Of a stretch of 64,000 nucleotides of DNA, positions 22,824-34,730 are shown piece by piece. Location: NCBI GenBank assembly GCA_958430865.1, contig CAUDNR010002491.1, positions 1-64,000 of the forward strand, written 5' to 3'. A program made the position numbers and the translations under genes. The stretch is from Entrophospora sp. SA101 (taxonomy: Eukaryota; Glomeromycota; Glomeromycetes; Entrophosporales; Entrophosporaceae). Every line of letters begins with the position of its first letter. The stretch's first letter is position 1. The notes beneath the pieces were generated by a model. The model did no database searches and was not told the DNA's origin. It worked only from the letters and a program-made list of their open reading frames with translations.

Positions 22824-23695
22824 TCTTGTATATTATAAGAAATCGATTTTTTAAATTAGAAATTCTTATTTTTATTTTTTTTACAAGAATATGTATCTCA
22901 AATTCAAAGGACAATTTATTTCCTTTTTTAACGACCGAAAGTTTTTGGAGTTTATATATAAAATTAGTATGAGCTATATTATATCACCGAAATTTGGTCA
23001 TAATTTTTATGATCATAGTAATAGTAGTAATACAACAATAAAATAATTGCTTGGCATTCTTTTTTTGTTGGGGAAATCCAGATCGTGCTCATTTTAAATT
23101 AAAGAAATTATAAAGAAGATCAATTGAAAATGACAAATTTTGTTCATTTGTTTGACTTGAAATAGAATAGCCTCGGATCATTGAGAAATCTGCGAAAGAA
23201 TCTGCGAAGTTTCGAGCCAAAGTTTTGAGATAATTTTATTTACAAGCTATTATTTTCAAGGTATATTGATATTTAGGATTCTGCCTCTTGCTACCCTACT
23301 TTCGTAAATAAATATTACTCATAACTTTCACCACTCTAATATTATCAATATTGAAATGTCGAGGATTTTAATCGATTCACAGATCAACTTAAATTTAGGC
23401 AGCAAATAAATTATTCTAATAAAATAATGTGACATTATTTTTTTTCGTGATTTTAGAAATCATTTACGTAAATAAACAAGTTTGATTAATATTAATATTA
23501 ATATTGATTGATTGATGCGAAAATCATTTGTAATGATTTTCTTATTATGATGATAATAAATAATATTGTCGTCATAAATTTTTTTTTTTTTTGACCAAAA
23601 ACTATGAATGTTTATTTAACTCTAGAGAATTAATTAATGATAATCATAGTAATAAATTCAAATCAAACCTTTTTCTCTCTCACAAATATTAAATT
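22824..23695. promoter_or_regulatory. Divergent intergenic region, probable bidirectional promoter
   Basis: These 872 bp separate the start codons of the minus-strand ABC transporter and the plus-strand CBM48 gene, so both promoters must lie here. I see AT-rich runs, for example poly-T at 23580-23592 and ATTAATATTAATATTAATATT around 23488, but no motif that I can assign to a regulator. Confidence 0.5.
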
Positions 23696-25668
23696 ATGGA
23701 ATTTCTTGCTTCTGCCCCACCACCAATTATAAAACCTAATATTTATAACGTGGATCCAAAAAATGCGACTTTAGTTCCTTTAAACATTGCAATTAGAATA
23801 TTTGTAAAACGTTTAGAAACCAAGTTACTTGAATTTATCAATAACAATAAAAACAATCATAATGACAATGACAATGATGAACCCGGGGTTTTTTTATCCA
23901 AATTTATCACTACTATTAATAAAGCCAAATCCGTATGTGATCAATACGATTATATAATTAGCCTTAATAAGAAAAATGTTCATAAAGCTGATCTATTAAC
24001 TCATTGGATTATGGTGATAAAAGATGAATGGGGGAATTTTGATTTGAAGAAAATCATAAATCGTGAATGGAAGACTGGTGACGTTCCTAAAGTCCTGCTG
24101 CAACGTAATTTTAGAATAAAGAAAAAACAAAATTCATGGAAAATTCAAGCTTCATTGCTCGAAAAAAATAAAAAACCAAAGGTTGATAAGGACAAAATAT
24201 TTAAACAAGAAGAAAAGGAAATAGAAAATATTAATGACAACGTAAAACAAATAAATCTGGAAGATATAACTATCAAGGAAGTTGAAAACAAAAAGATAAA
24301 GAGCATTTCATGGGCTGATGAAGTTAACGAAGAATTTGGAGAAGTTTCATCAATTACAAGAAATAATAATGAGGATGATGTCAATGATGATTATATGAAT
24401 AATAATGTAACTGAAAATGAAACAACTCCAATAAAAAATCATTTAACACAAATCGAAGAAATTGAACCATACAACTCTGCAAATGTAATAGTAACGATTA
24501 ATGATTCGCAAATCGAGTGCGATTCAGTTTCTTCATCCAACAACACTGAATCTACAAATTTAGGCGAAGAAGGAGGTGGGGAAGTGGCAGATCAGAGTGA
24601 ACTAGAAGATGGAGATGGAGGAAACGAAAAGATAGAAAGAGAAAGACAAGTAGAAGAAGAAGGTGCAGGTATAGGAGTGGGGAGAGAATTAGTATTGACT
24701 AATAATAATAATAATAATCTACCTAAAGAAGAATTCGCTGATTTCAGCATCACAAGGAATGTGAATGATGAGGTTCTTGGCTTTAATCACAATGATAATT
24801 ATCCTGAAAAATTGGCTATTGATGGCATTGAAATTATTAATCCTAATGATCCAACAACTCGCGCTATCAACAATAATGATACTAGGCCAAATAATACTAT
24901 AAATCACACGTTTCAATGGAACTGTGATTATGGAAATGATGTTTCTATTACAGGAACTTTTGGTCCCAGATACAAAAACTGGCAACTCATTCCAATGAAA
25001 AGAAATCAACTTGGAGTTTATGAAGTTTCAATTGATCTTGAAATAGGAAGAAAGTACTTCTATAAATATATTGTTGATAACCAATGGAAATTGGATCCTG
25101 AAGTTCCAACCGACTTTGATGAATTAGGAAACGAAAATAATACGATTGTTTTATCAACTAATGATAATAACAATAACAATAATAACGATAATAATGATAT
25201 TATTTCTTACCCTTATTCCCTAATTGGAGAAGAAGGATTGATAGTTTCTGCAAATGACGTCGTTTACAATGATGATATTCGTCAATCGAGTAATTTGCAA
25301 TCGCACGCAGCTTTAATTTATAAAGAACTTCAAGGTGAATTAGAAACACGTCAATTAATATACGAGATTGATTCCAAACTTCATATTTCCGAAGCACCAA
25401 AAGGAAAAGATAAAAAACGCGGTCAAAAATTAAAAGCTTACAAGCAACAATTGGTAATTAAATCGTTTTTTTTTGTGGGCAAGAGATGTATTATTATATT
25501 ACTAACTTTATAATAATGCTAACTATGTTTGTTTGTGTATTATATATAATGCATGCATACATATAGCTTAATCATTCAATAAGATTACAAGATGGCGAAA
25601 AACGAATTATTTTACATAAATTTGAAAAAATATTAGATGGTTGGAAAATTGTTGTTGATAGTCTCTAA
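23696..25668 (+). CDS. CBM48 (AMPK glycogen-binding-like) domain protein, 619 aa
   Basis: Exon 1 is 23696-25453 and exon 2 is 25567-25668; together they give 1860 nt in frame. The N-terminal half (1-140) is predicted helical and unrecognised. Residues about 150-390 are acidic, Asn-rich and probably disordered. Residues about 400-485 match the CBM48/AMPK-beta glycogen-binding fold: HTFQWNCDYGNDVSITGTF, then W-x2-IPM, then GVYEVSIDLEIGRKYFYKYI, DNQWKLDPEVP and NENNTIVL. This domain occurs in AMPK beta subunits and in proteins such as Mdg1/Crp1-like factors. There is no AMPK-beta C-terminal region, so it is not a canonical beta subunit. The short last exon (QDGEKRIILHKFEKI) is preceded by GTAATT and closed by ATATAG. 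Binding to glycogen or DNA ends is not decided by the sequence. Confidence 0.85.
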
Positions 25669-26011
25669 TATGTATTATTGTTATTATTATGGGAAATTTG
25701 TTTAGATTATTGCTTACACACAAATAAAGTAACATTAATATTGCTTATATTTTGAAAATCTTTCAGTAAAATCATATTATGACGAACTTTCCAGTTCATT
25801 TTTATTATCTTCTTCGGATTACATAAATATCTAATAATATTTTATGATAATTTATCTGATTTAATTAATTAATTATTAAAAAAAAAAATAATGAATGTTA
25901 TAATAATGATATCAAATAATTATTAATTTATTTTTTTGGACTGTCTGATGTTTTGAAACAATTACCACGTCGCTTTATAATTTTTGTTTGCCAACATGAA
26001 AATTTTTAGCA
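25669..26011. other. Convergent 3' intergenic region
   Basis: This is the short AT-rich spacer between the stop codons of the CBM48 gene (plus) and the dihydrolipoamide acetyltransferase gene (minus). It should carry both polyadenylation regions; AATAAA-like words occur (for example near 25721). No gene is seen. Confidence 0.5.
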
Positions 26012-28093
26012 TTACAAAAGCAACTTATAGGGATTCTCTATATAAGATCTCCATTCTTTAAGCCATTGCGCACCAACAGCACCATCCACCACTCTGTGAT
26101 CACATGAAAGTGTAGCATGTAATGTATTAACAACTCGATATTCTCCTCCAGTGTTAGAAGACGATGAATCTAGGATAAGTTTTTTCTCTGCAGATCCTAT
26201 TGCTAAAATGCATGACTGTGGTGGATTGATTATTGCTGTGAACGATTTTATACCATACATTCCAAGATTTGAAATTGTAAAACTTCCACCCTAAGGAAAA
26301 AATAATGAGAGCACGGGTGTGAATTGAATATTATTATATTATGGTATGAGTGGCGTGGTGTTAATCAATCAAATACCTGATATTCTTCTGGTGCTAATTT
26401 TCCTTCTCTTGCACGGCCAGCCAATTCTTTAACTTGATTTGATATAGATGCTAATCCTAATGATTGAGCATTTCTTACAATAGGTGTGAGTAATCCTGTA
26501 GGTGTTGCTGTTGCCACAGAAACATCAGCACTTTGATATCTACATCATGGGGATGACGATAATTACGATAAAAAATTATAATTAAATAAATTAATCAATA
26601 AATTTTAATCTTTAATTTCTTAATTCCACTAGTAGTAATTTAAAGGCCTACTTACTGTCTGATAAAATCATTATACCAAGCACTATTAACCTCAGGAACA
26701 ACCATTAGTGCAGATGCGGCAGCTTTAATAATAAAATCATTAACCGACAATTTATATCTACCATTACTTTGACTATTCAATGTCTCGCGTAATTTCAAAA
26801 CCTCATCAACTTCAACCTCCACAGTTAAGTAGTAATGTGGAATCGCCTGCTTTGATTCGGATAGACGAGTTGCAATAACTTTACGTACATTGGATAAAGG
26901 AATATCTTTATAAGCAGCTACTGTTGGTGTAGCTGTTGAGATTTTTGTTTGTCGTGAAGAAGGTTGTTTAGTAGTTGGTTGTTGTTGTTTAGCAGCACCA
27001 CCTGATGCTATGTAGTTTTCAACATCAGATTTAGTAATACGATTTTTTGGTCCAGTACCAGTAACTTGATCAAGCGAAATATTACGTTCAACGGCTAATC
27101 TACGAGCTACAGGACTAGCAAAAATTCTTTCAGAAGAAGGCGGTGGTGATGATGATGGTTGACTTGTTGATGGCGATGGTGTTTCTGGCTTAATTTCTTC
27201 TGTTTCTTCTGCTTTAGGTGATGGTGGTGTTGCACCTGCTTCTTCAACAGCAAAATCAGCAAATTCCTCAATACTATCTTTACTTTCTGCTAATACAGCA
27301 ATTGGCTATACAAATTTTTTTTCACCCAAAATTAAAAAATTAAAATATTGTTTCTAAAAAACTTTAAAATAAAATAAATAAATAAATATGGCATAGCATA
27401 CTTTTCCAACATTAACTTCTTTTGTACCAGATTCCACGAGGATTTTAGCCAGGTAGCCTTCTTCTTGGCATTCAAAATCCATTTGAGCTTTATCAGTCTC
27501 AATTTCTACTAATACATCACCCGGAGTTATTTCATCGCCAATGTTTTTTTGCCATGTTCCCAGACTACCCATAGTCATTGTAGGGGATAAAGCAGGCATT
27601 GAAATTATGGTATGAGTTGGATATTCTATATAATTTATATTTGTAATTATTGTTGGTTGATTTGGTTGATTGATTAAGAAATTTTGATCAAGAAATCTTT
27701 ACTTACGTTTTGAAGCATAGCATCTGTATAAAACATTTTCAAATTTTTTGTAACTTTCAAAAAAACGATTATTATTAAAAGTAAAACCTTTCTTCGTACT
27801 AAATTATATTGTAATTAGATTTAGAAAACGGTATGATTATTTGAAAATGTGTAAAGTATAATAATGAATAAATATTTAAATGTTTTAAAAAATGCACACC
27901 AATTAGTTAAAAAAGAATGTCCATGAAATTTAGCAACTTGTAAACATATAACAAAAACTTGTGATGCATTCTTCTTCTTTAATGAAACGTGCGACGATGA
28001 TGATAATGATAGTGATGATGATAATGATGATAATTGTTTAGTAAATATATTATTACTAATGTACCAACTCCTTTGATTTCTTAAAAAATACAT
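26012..28093 (-). CDS. LAT1: Dihydrolipoamide acetyltransferase, PDH E2 subunit
   Basis: E2 transfers acetyl groups from lipoamide to CoA in the mitochondrial pyruvate dehydrogenase complex. Exons are 27900-28093, 27707-27798, 27402-27625, 26656-27305, 26377-26539 and 26012-26290; together they give 1602 nt, 533 aa, in frame. A Ser-rich basic N-terminus (residues 1-90) fits a mitochondrial targeting peptide. The lipoyl domain at about 97-175 contains [11 protein letters not shown] and the lipoylated Lys in [11 protein letters not shown] (about residue 141). A Pro/Ser/Glu linker follows. The E1/E3-binding domain ([13 protein letters not shown]) lies at about 233-265. The catalytic core begins near 300 ([14 protein letters not shown]) and ends with [15 protein letters not shown], which holds the active-site His (about 506) and Asp. 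Length and order match fungal PDH E2, which has a single lipoyl domain. Confidence 0.94.
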
Positions 28094-28718
28094 TATTATT
28101 ATTATTTATTATTTTTCCTTATTATCATGAAATTAAATTTTTTTTTGGTTCTATTCTAGATATGACATCATCATCATCATATGGGGTATGGACAATACAG
28201 TCAGGGATCTTTCCAAATTTGGAGATCGATTCTAGAAAAATTGGAAACCCCTTTGTTGATCAATTCATATATGTTTCATACAAATGAGTTAACGTGATAC
28301 TTTGTACCTTTGAAAAGTTTTTTTTTAAAAAAAAAATTCCTATTATAATTATTGTAATAAATACTTCTAAACACACACTTTCTTAATCCACCAAGTTTTT
28401 TTCTTAATCCATTGATTTGCTCAAAATATACCTTTTCTAAAATTAAAGATATTTATGTACCAGGAGTTCAAATTTGTTGATTTTTTTTCTTTTTTTTGAC
28501 TTAAAACATCAAGACCATCTGTTGATATTTTACCTTGCTTATTTGTTGCACTCACTGTACTAAGAGATACTTGAAATACTCAGAGGACCGGTTGAAACAA
28601 TGCTTCTAAAGCGAGAACATATTAAACAAAATGTATTATATGAGCAATAAAGAAAGGATCACATAAAACTATTTACTAAGTATTTAATATAATGTTTTAA
28701 TTTAATTATTCACAGTAA
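28094..28718. other. Gene-free upstream region of the PDH E2 gene
   Basis: No exon is visible on either strand. The sequence includes poly-T/poly-A tracts around 28318-28338 and 28475-28500 and should include the promoter of the minus-strand E2 gene. Confidence 0.45.
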
Positions 28719-28985
28719 GAAAATTCAAATTTATTTTCTCAATCATTCATATATATTCATTCATTCATTAACAACTCTATTTATTTATTATAGATTTGCT
28801 CAAAGACATAAAGAAACTCTCAATATATCTATTTATTATAGATGTGGGAAAATTCAAATTTATTTTCTCAATCATCCATATATATTCATTCATTAACAAC
28901 TCTATTTATTATAGATTTGCTCAAAGACATGAAGCTCTCAATATATCCATTTATTATAGATGCAGGAAATTCAAATTTTATTTTA
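28719..28985. repeat. Tandem repeat, two copies plus a partial, about 117-129 bp unit
   Basis: A unit starting GAAAATTCAAATTTATTTTC begins near 28719 and recurs near 28848, with a third partial start near 28964. Each unit continues through TCAATCAT(T/C)CATATATATTC, AACAACTCTATTTATT, ATAGATTTGCTCAAAGACAT and CTCAATATAT(C). Copy 1 carries short extra insertions (a repeated ATTC and TATT), explaining the unequal unit lengths. It appears non-coding. Confidence 0.8.
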
Positions 28986-29036
28986 TTAATTTTTTATTAT
29001 TATATATATATATTGTTTATTATTATTCCTTGCAGT

Positions 29037-29199
29037 GAATTCAATATAGGGGTGCCATTAACTCAAATTCGTCCTCAGGGACGTTGGTCACGTTTCTATT
29101 GTCCATACCCCGTTGGTATCACAAAACTAAACTTGATTTCGCATATTATGGGAAATGAAATTTATCATAATTTTTTACCAGATTTAATGAATTGCTAGA
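29037..29199 (+). pseudogene. Possible orphan exon, unknown protein
   Basis: Directly after a TTCCTTGCAG acceptor-like sequence, a frame of about 53 codons to a TAG at 29197 has ordinary amino-acid composition, unlike the surrounding low-complexity DNA. It includes VPLTQIRPQGRWSRFYCPYP, then VGITKLNLISHIMGNEIY. I see no upstream partner exon; the tandem repeat sits there instead. It could be the last exon of a disrupted gene or a captured fragment. Family not recognised. Confidence 0.35.
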
Positions 29200-29984
29200 A
29201 TTAAGAATTTTAAATTTTTAATATATAATATAGGAAAGAAAAATAAAAATAAAGTTTTACCGATAGTAATAGATGAGAGATAACTTTAATCCACAGTGCA
29301 GTTTTTACTCTGCCTAATAAATGAATAATTATGACCCGAGGAATTAATAATTGCCATTTCCATTCAATACCACATGCAACCCATCGACGAAAAATTTTCA
29401 ATTGTTTATTATTATTAATATATTTCAATACAAATAATCCCTGATTTGTTAATGTCAAAAAAAAACGTGCGCTTGTGTTCTGTTTACAATTTTCGGTTTA
29501 TTAATATTACCGACGGACAATTAATTAATATCTTTAATTATATTGGTTAAATATATATATATTAATAATAAATATTGATTAATAATAACTACAATAAAGA
29601 GGCTGAGCCAACCAAAATAAATGAATGCTACGGTTTGGCCGGAATAATATTCATCAATCAACATTAATTAATATATTAATATCATACTAACAATCATATT
29701 TTTAGTTTTTTGGTATAGATTAAATCCGGCATTTTTATTTTCATTTATAAACAAAAAAATCTTGATAACAAAGAGTTTTGGTATGTATGCATCTACATTT
29801 AGATAATGAAAAAATTTATATTAATAATAAATAAAAATAATATAAAATAAAAAAGTATAAAGAGCATAAAATAACTTTTTCTCCCAAAAAAAAAAAAAAC
29901 GACTGTAATTTTTTGTAAATACTAAAAAAAAAACAAAAATCATCTTTAAATAAATCATCTTTAATAAATCATTATATTTTAACC
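29200..29984. other. Gene-free upstream region of the kinase gene
   Basis: AT-rich intergenic sequence with poly-A tracts (for example 29887-29899) immediately 5' of the kinase gene, whose promoter it should contain. Open frames here are short and biased. Confidence 0.5.
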
Positions 29985-31791
29985 ATGGAACTTGACAATT
30001 TCAAACAAGAAGAAAAGTTTAATAATAAAATACAAAAAAATTCTCCAATGATAATAATACAAAATAATGATGATGATAGTTATAACGAAAATTTATTAAT
30101 AAAAGAAAATTGGATTAGCGAGAATAATGATACTACCATTACTTTTGACCATTTATCATCGTCGTCTTCATTTAATAATAATAATACTGCTGATAATAAC
30201 AATATAATTAATGCTTCACCTTTAACAATTTCTCCTTGTTTTACTTCTTCCAATTCATCTCTATCTACTTTATCTTCTTATTCTATTAATAACAAAAACA
30301 CAAAATTAAAATCTTCAAAGAAATTTTTCAAAAATTCAAAACGTTTATCTTTACCAAACCTTAAATATAACATTTACGCTAAATGTCAAAATAAAAACAA
30401 CAAAAACAACAATAACAGTAATAAAAGTGATAAAAATGGTAGTAATTTTTATTTATCGTCACCTTCATCATTCTTGGAACCAATTTCACAAGTCACAACA
30501 ACTTCTGAATCTTCAACTGCTGCAAGTAATATTTCTTCATCATTTAATCAAAAGGATTCAATAATTCCCGCTCAATTCATCTTTAATCATTTTCCACCGC
30601 CACCATCATCGTTTACCACAAAACGTATAAAAATTTTTAAAAATTTAAAACATTTACTAAAAAACAATTCTTCAATTAAAAATTGTAACAACAAATTTTC
30701 AACATTCTCAACATTCTCAACATTCTCAACATCCTCGTCATTCAATTCGCCGAAATCATCAAAATCACACCTAGCAACAAATTTTCCAAAAAAATCAAAA
30801 TATAATGATTTGAAATTTGATAGAATGATAGGCGAAGGAGTTGGTGGTAAAGTACATTTGATCACTACCACTGAAGACAATAAAATATTTGCCATAAAAC
30901 AATTTACAAAATGTCAACCAGAAGAATCTGAAAAACGTTACGTCAAGAAAATCTTGACAGAATTTTGCATCGCATCAACACTTGATCACCAAAATATAAT
31001 CAAAACGTTTGATATTATCAAGGGAAACGATAATAACAATCAATTCTATCAAATAATGGAATATGCTCCTTGTGATTTCTTTGATATCGTAATGTCACAA
31101 AAAATGTCAAAGGCTGAAATTAATTGTTGTTTTGTTCAAATTGTTAATGGCGTAAATTATTTGCATGAGATGGGAATTGCTCATAGAGATTTAAAATTGG
31201 ACAATATTGTAATGGATGAAAATAATATTATAAAAATTATTGATTTTGGATGTTCGGTTGTATTCAAAAATCCATTCAGTGAGAGAATCATCTTGACAAA
31301 AGGTAGGAATTTTTATAAATTAAGTTAATGGGTGAAAAATTGATTTTTCCACTTGCTTATCATATATTAATATATTTTGTTTTTTTCTTTCTCTCTTCAA
31401 ATTAATTAAAGGCCCATATGGAAGTGATCCGTATATAAATCCTGAGTCACACAATCAAAACGTATTATACGACCCAAGATTAGCTGATATTTGGGCTCTG
31501 GGTATAATATATTTTTGTATTTATGTGGGCAAATTTCCTTGGCTAATAGCAAAATCAGATGAAGATTCTTCTTTCAGAGCATTTCTAAAAAAGCCAAATA
31601 ATCTACTCAATAAACTACCAATTGAATCAAGGCCTACCATCAGTAAAATAATTGAACTAAATATAAATAAACGTATAACTATTAAGGAATTGTTAGATGA
31701 TGAATGGTTTAAAAGTATTGAATTTTGTTCAGTTGACGGACAGAAATCTGATAATCACCATTCACATATTGATTGGCACCTGGATATTTAA
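29985..31791 (+). CDS. Ser/Thr protein kinase, fungal Hal4/Npr1-like, 565 aa
   Basis: Two exons, 29985-31302 and 31412-31791, give 1698 nt in frame. The first about 275 residues are Asn/Ser-rich and disordered, with an (FST) tandem encoded by a CATTCTCAA repeat around 30697-30735. The kinase domain (about 278-545) has the glycine loop GEGVGGKV (about 282), Lys in FAIKQF (about 304), catalytic HRDLKLDN (about 401-408), DFG (about 420-422) and, across the intron, KGPYGSDPYINPE, the activation-loop/APE region typical of the fungal Hal4-Hal5-Npr1-Ptk group. All catalytic residues are present. Yeast members regulate nutrient and ion transporters at the plasma membrane; that role here is inference. 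A long disordered N-terminus also fits this group. Confidence 0.9.
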
Positions 31792-33381
31792 ATAGAAATT
31801 TCTAGATTTGTTAATTAGACATTTGTTTGGAAAAAAAAATATAGTAGAATAAATACTTTTTTGTTCATTTTTCAAAGATTTTATATATTTTTTATTACCT
31901 TTTTGGACAAATTAATGTCATTATATATAATGGGAATAAATTTATATTCATAAACTCTTGCTTTTGAAAAATGTTATCATAATGGGAGAGTGCATTGTAT
32001 TATTAAAAATCAAAAAAAGGGTAATAGAAATAATTATAGAAATAATAAATGATTATAATCCAAAGAAATATTTTTTCACCATTTGTTTTGATTTCATTCA
32101 TGATCTTCTCTTTCATCAATAATCAATCTCTTATGTTAGAAAATTACTTCTGTGTGACATTAATAAAAAGCATTCGTAATGATATGAATGCTCACGTGCT
32201 AAAATACAACCCAGAGTGTGAGGAGGAGATATTTGGAGGGAGAGACTAATAGAAACATTTAATGTCAGCAACAATATCCAATGTTGGAAGTTTGCATGGG
32301 ATTTTTTATTTTGGTTTTCTTTGCTTACCTGATCTATCAATAATTGTTTTTCCATTCCAATATATTAAAAGCTCCAATAGATTATATTACTGTTCTTTTG
32401 TCAAAAAAAAATCTAATTTTATTTCATTATATGGGAGGACTGTGAAACATTTTCCTTAATTGGTATGTGAATGAAATCAGTGAAGGATCTGCCAAATTGT
32501 GAGTATTGCAAGGAGTTATCGGGCAAACAATTTTGTATCAATATAATTGATATTTATTATATTATTTATTATTAATTATTCAAATATGTTATATACATTT
32601 CCATCATTTCATTGTGATAGTAAATAATATTGGAGATATTGAGAATGAATAAATAATAAATATATTGTTAGTATATTAGAATAGAAAAATAAATAAATAA
32701 TACCTTTCTTTTTGGCATATAAAATAAAAGAAAAAATGTAAAGCGAGCATATAACTAAACTTTAATAAAACAATGACGTTTGAAAGAATAGCTTAACAGT
32801 GATTGCCCGATAACATCGATATTTGGCGTGCGATGGACAATTTCAGTGACATATTGACATATCATATTTTAGACATTTTATTTTGACTACAAAACGCGAC
32901 TAAAATGAATTTACTTTGGCAAATATTAATTTTTATTTATTTCACAGTTTCTCAGTTATAGTCAAGGAAGAAAATCCGAGAACAGAGTCTTGTTTATTAT
33001 TTAAATTTGTATAAACGAATTTAATTAACTTAATATTCATAGTTAATTTTCACGTCAACTAAAAAATCACATTCCAGTTTAATATTAATATGAAAAATAA
33101 AAATAATTATCGCATTTCAACGAATTTCATATCTGCAGCAAAAATTCGTTGTAACATGATAATCCGTTGAAACTGTAATAATAATAATAATAATAGTTAA
33201 TGTCTCGAATTTATTATTCATGATTTACTAACACTAATAGTGTTGACATACTAAAAACCCATTCGAAATTAGTTTAGAGAAACGGTTTAGGAAAATAATT
33301 TTGCTGATATAACGGATATTACTTTATTAGAACGAATTTTTGATCTACATTTAAAAATTTGTTGAGAAACAAATATAATAA
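31792..33381. other. Gene-free stretch
   Basis: No exon is supported. Near 33118-33175 there is an inverted pair TTCAACGAATTTCATATCTG / CAAAAATTCGTTGTAACATG, a possible small fold-back. The 5' part is the 3' flank of the kinase gene. Confidence 0.45.
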
Positions 33382-33383
33382 TG

Positions 33384-33449
<66 letters not shown>
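33382..33449. repeat. (AAT)n microsatellite
   Basis: About 22 uninterrupted TAA/AAT units. The open frame through it is a poly-Asn artefact and is not annotated as a gene. Confidence 0.95.
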
Positions 33450-33452
<3 letters not shown>

Positions 33453-34122
33453 GCCCCATGGATTTGTTGAAACGAGGCTTATTTTTTTCTCAAGTCGATT
33501 ATACTATATTAAGTATTCGCCATACATTACTCATGTCGCGCGGATCGGCAATTAAATACATTAGTTACCATGTGATTGATCAACGATTTTAACTTAATTT
33601 GTTTGAAGGTGGTGTAATGAAGAATGAAAATTTTCCACATAAACAAGTGAATATTTTGTTCGATGATATGTGCCATTAGATGATGTGTAGTAAATCAATA
33701 GAATACACCGCTAAAAAATGCTAATGGTCGTAACTGTAAAAGAGTACAAAACACTGCTTCCTTATATGCAGTCCAATCTCCACTTCAAATATGATTGATT
33801 TCGAAAGGTAAACTCTTACTATTACATACTGCAAAATATCGTCCATGTATAGTTGAGGTTGCCGCCAAAACCTGTTTAGCATGATGCCGAATCTAAAACC
33901 TCATCTATAGTGCTGAAATGCCAAAACAGTTTCGGAATGATTTTAACTATAGTTTCAGCCAGGTTTCCATTCGGATAATTCGATTGTAAAACGAATAAAT
34001 AATTCGAATTATGATTAGGAATGAGGCGGTTTTTGTGAAAACTGCGTCCCTATGCTTATTGGCCAGATTATTATATCACGTGAAACTGTAACATGATAAT
34101 TCCATAATGATACATATTAATA
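33450..34122. other. Gene-free stretch beside mobile DNA
   Basis: No exon is seen. Around 33970-34010 the sequence GGATAATTCGATTG..AACGAATAAATAATTCGAATT resembles the dispersed repeat annotated at 36617 and 45161. Confidence 0.4.
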
Positions 34123-34124
34123 TA

Positions 34125-34664
34125 CAGTGTGTTAAAGAAAAAAAAAAGTCGAATTACTCAACAAACACACAAGATAAATTAAATAAAATTAGATTCGTTT
34201 AAAAGAATCAATTACTTTATTGAATAAAAAAAAACTTGCTACAAAATGATATTGCCAATTTTTTGTAAGGTCAAACCACATCTTCTTTTCAAATTTTTGT
34301 CTGAAATTTTAACATGGAATTATTTTTAACAATTGCTCTAACACAAAACACACATAATAATTATACAAAAAAATGTGTCAATTTGTAGTTTAAATTCTGA
34401 GGATTATAGGTATAAAATTATATGAATCCATATTAATATTTTCTAGAACTTCCTCAATTAAAAATAAAAGAAATTCGATCATTTTTGAAAAGAAAAATTT
34501 TAAAGTAAAATATTTTAATCATTGCTCTAAAATCTACATAATAATATGCTTCGAAATTTAAAATCTCTCGATCATCTGATATAATTTTTATAATGTGGCT
34601 TTGAGTTTTGGGGTTCTTTTTTTTAGAAAATCATTTACGGGCCATTTTTTTTCTTAACACACTG
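34125..34664. mobile_element. Non-autonomous Tc1/mariner-like element, 540 bp
   Basis: The ends are inverted: CAGTGTGTTAAAGAAAAAAA on the left and TTTTTTTTCTTAACACACTG on the right. A TA dinucleotide flanks each end (34123-34124 and 34665-34666), the target-site duplication of Tc1/mariner elements. The interior has no transposase. The terminal CAGTGTG is shared with the two transposase-bearing elements in this window, and the interior resembles the truncated copy at 17353. Confidence 0.8.
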
Positions 34665-34730
34665 TATATATATATATGTGTGTGTGTATGTATGTTAAAA
34701 CTTCTACACTTTAATCTCCTATTTTATTTG

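Noticed and set aside
32049..32459. Overlapping short frames on both strands
   Set aside because: Mutually overlapping, low-complexity, no motif.
33359..33592. Poly-Asn open frame
   Set aside because: Translation of the (AAT)n microsatellite.
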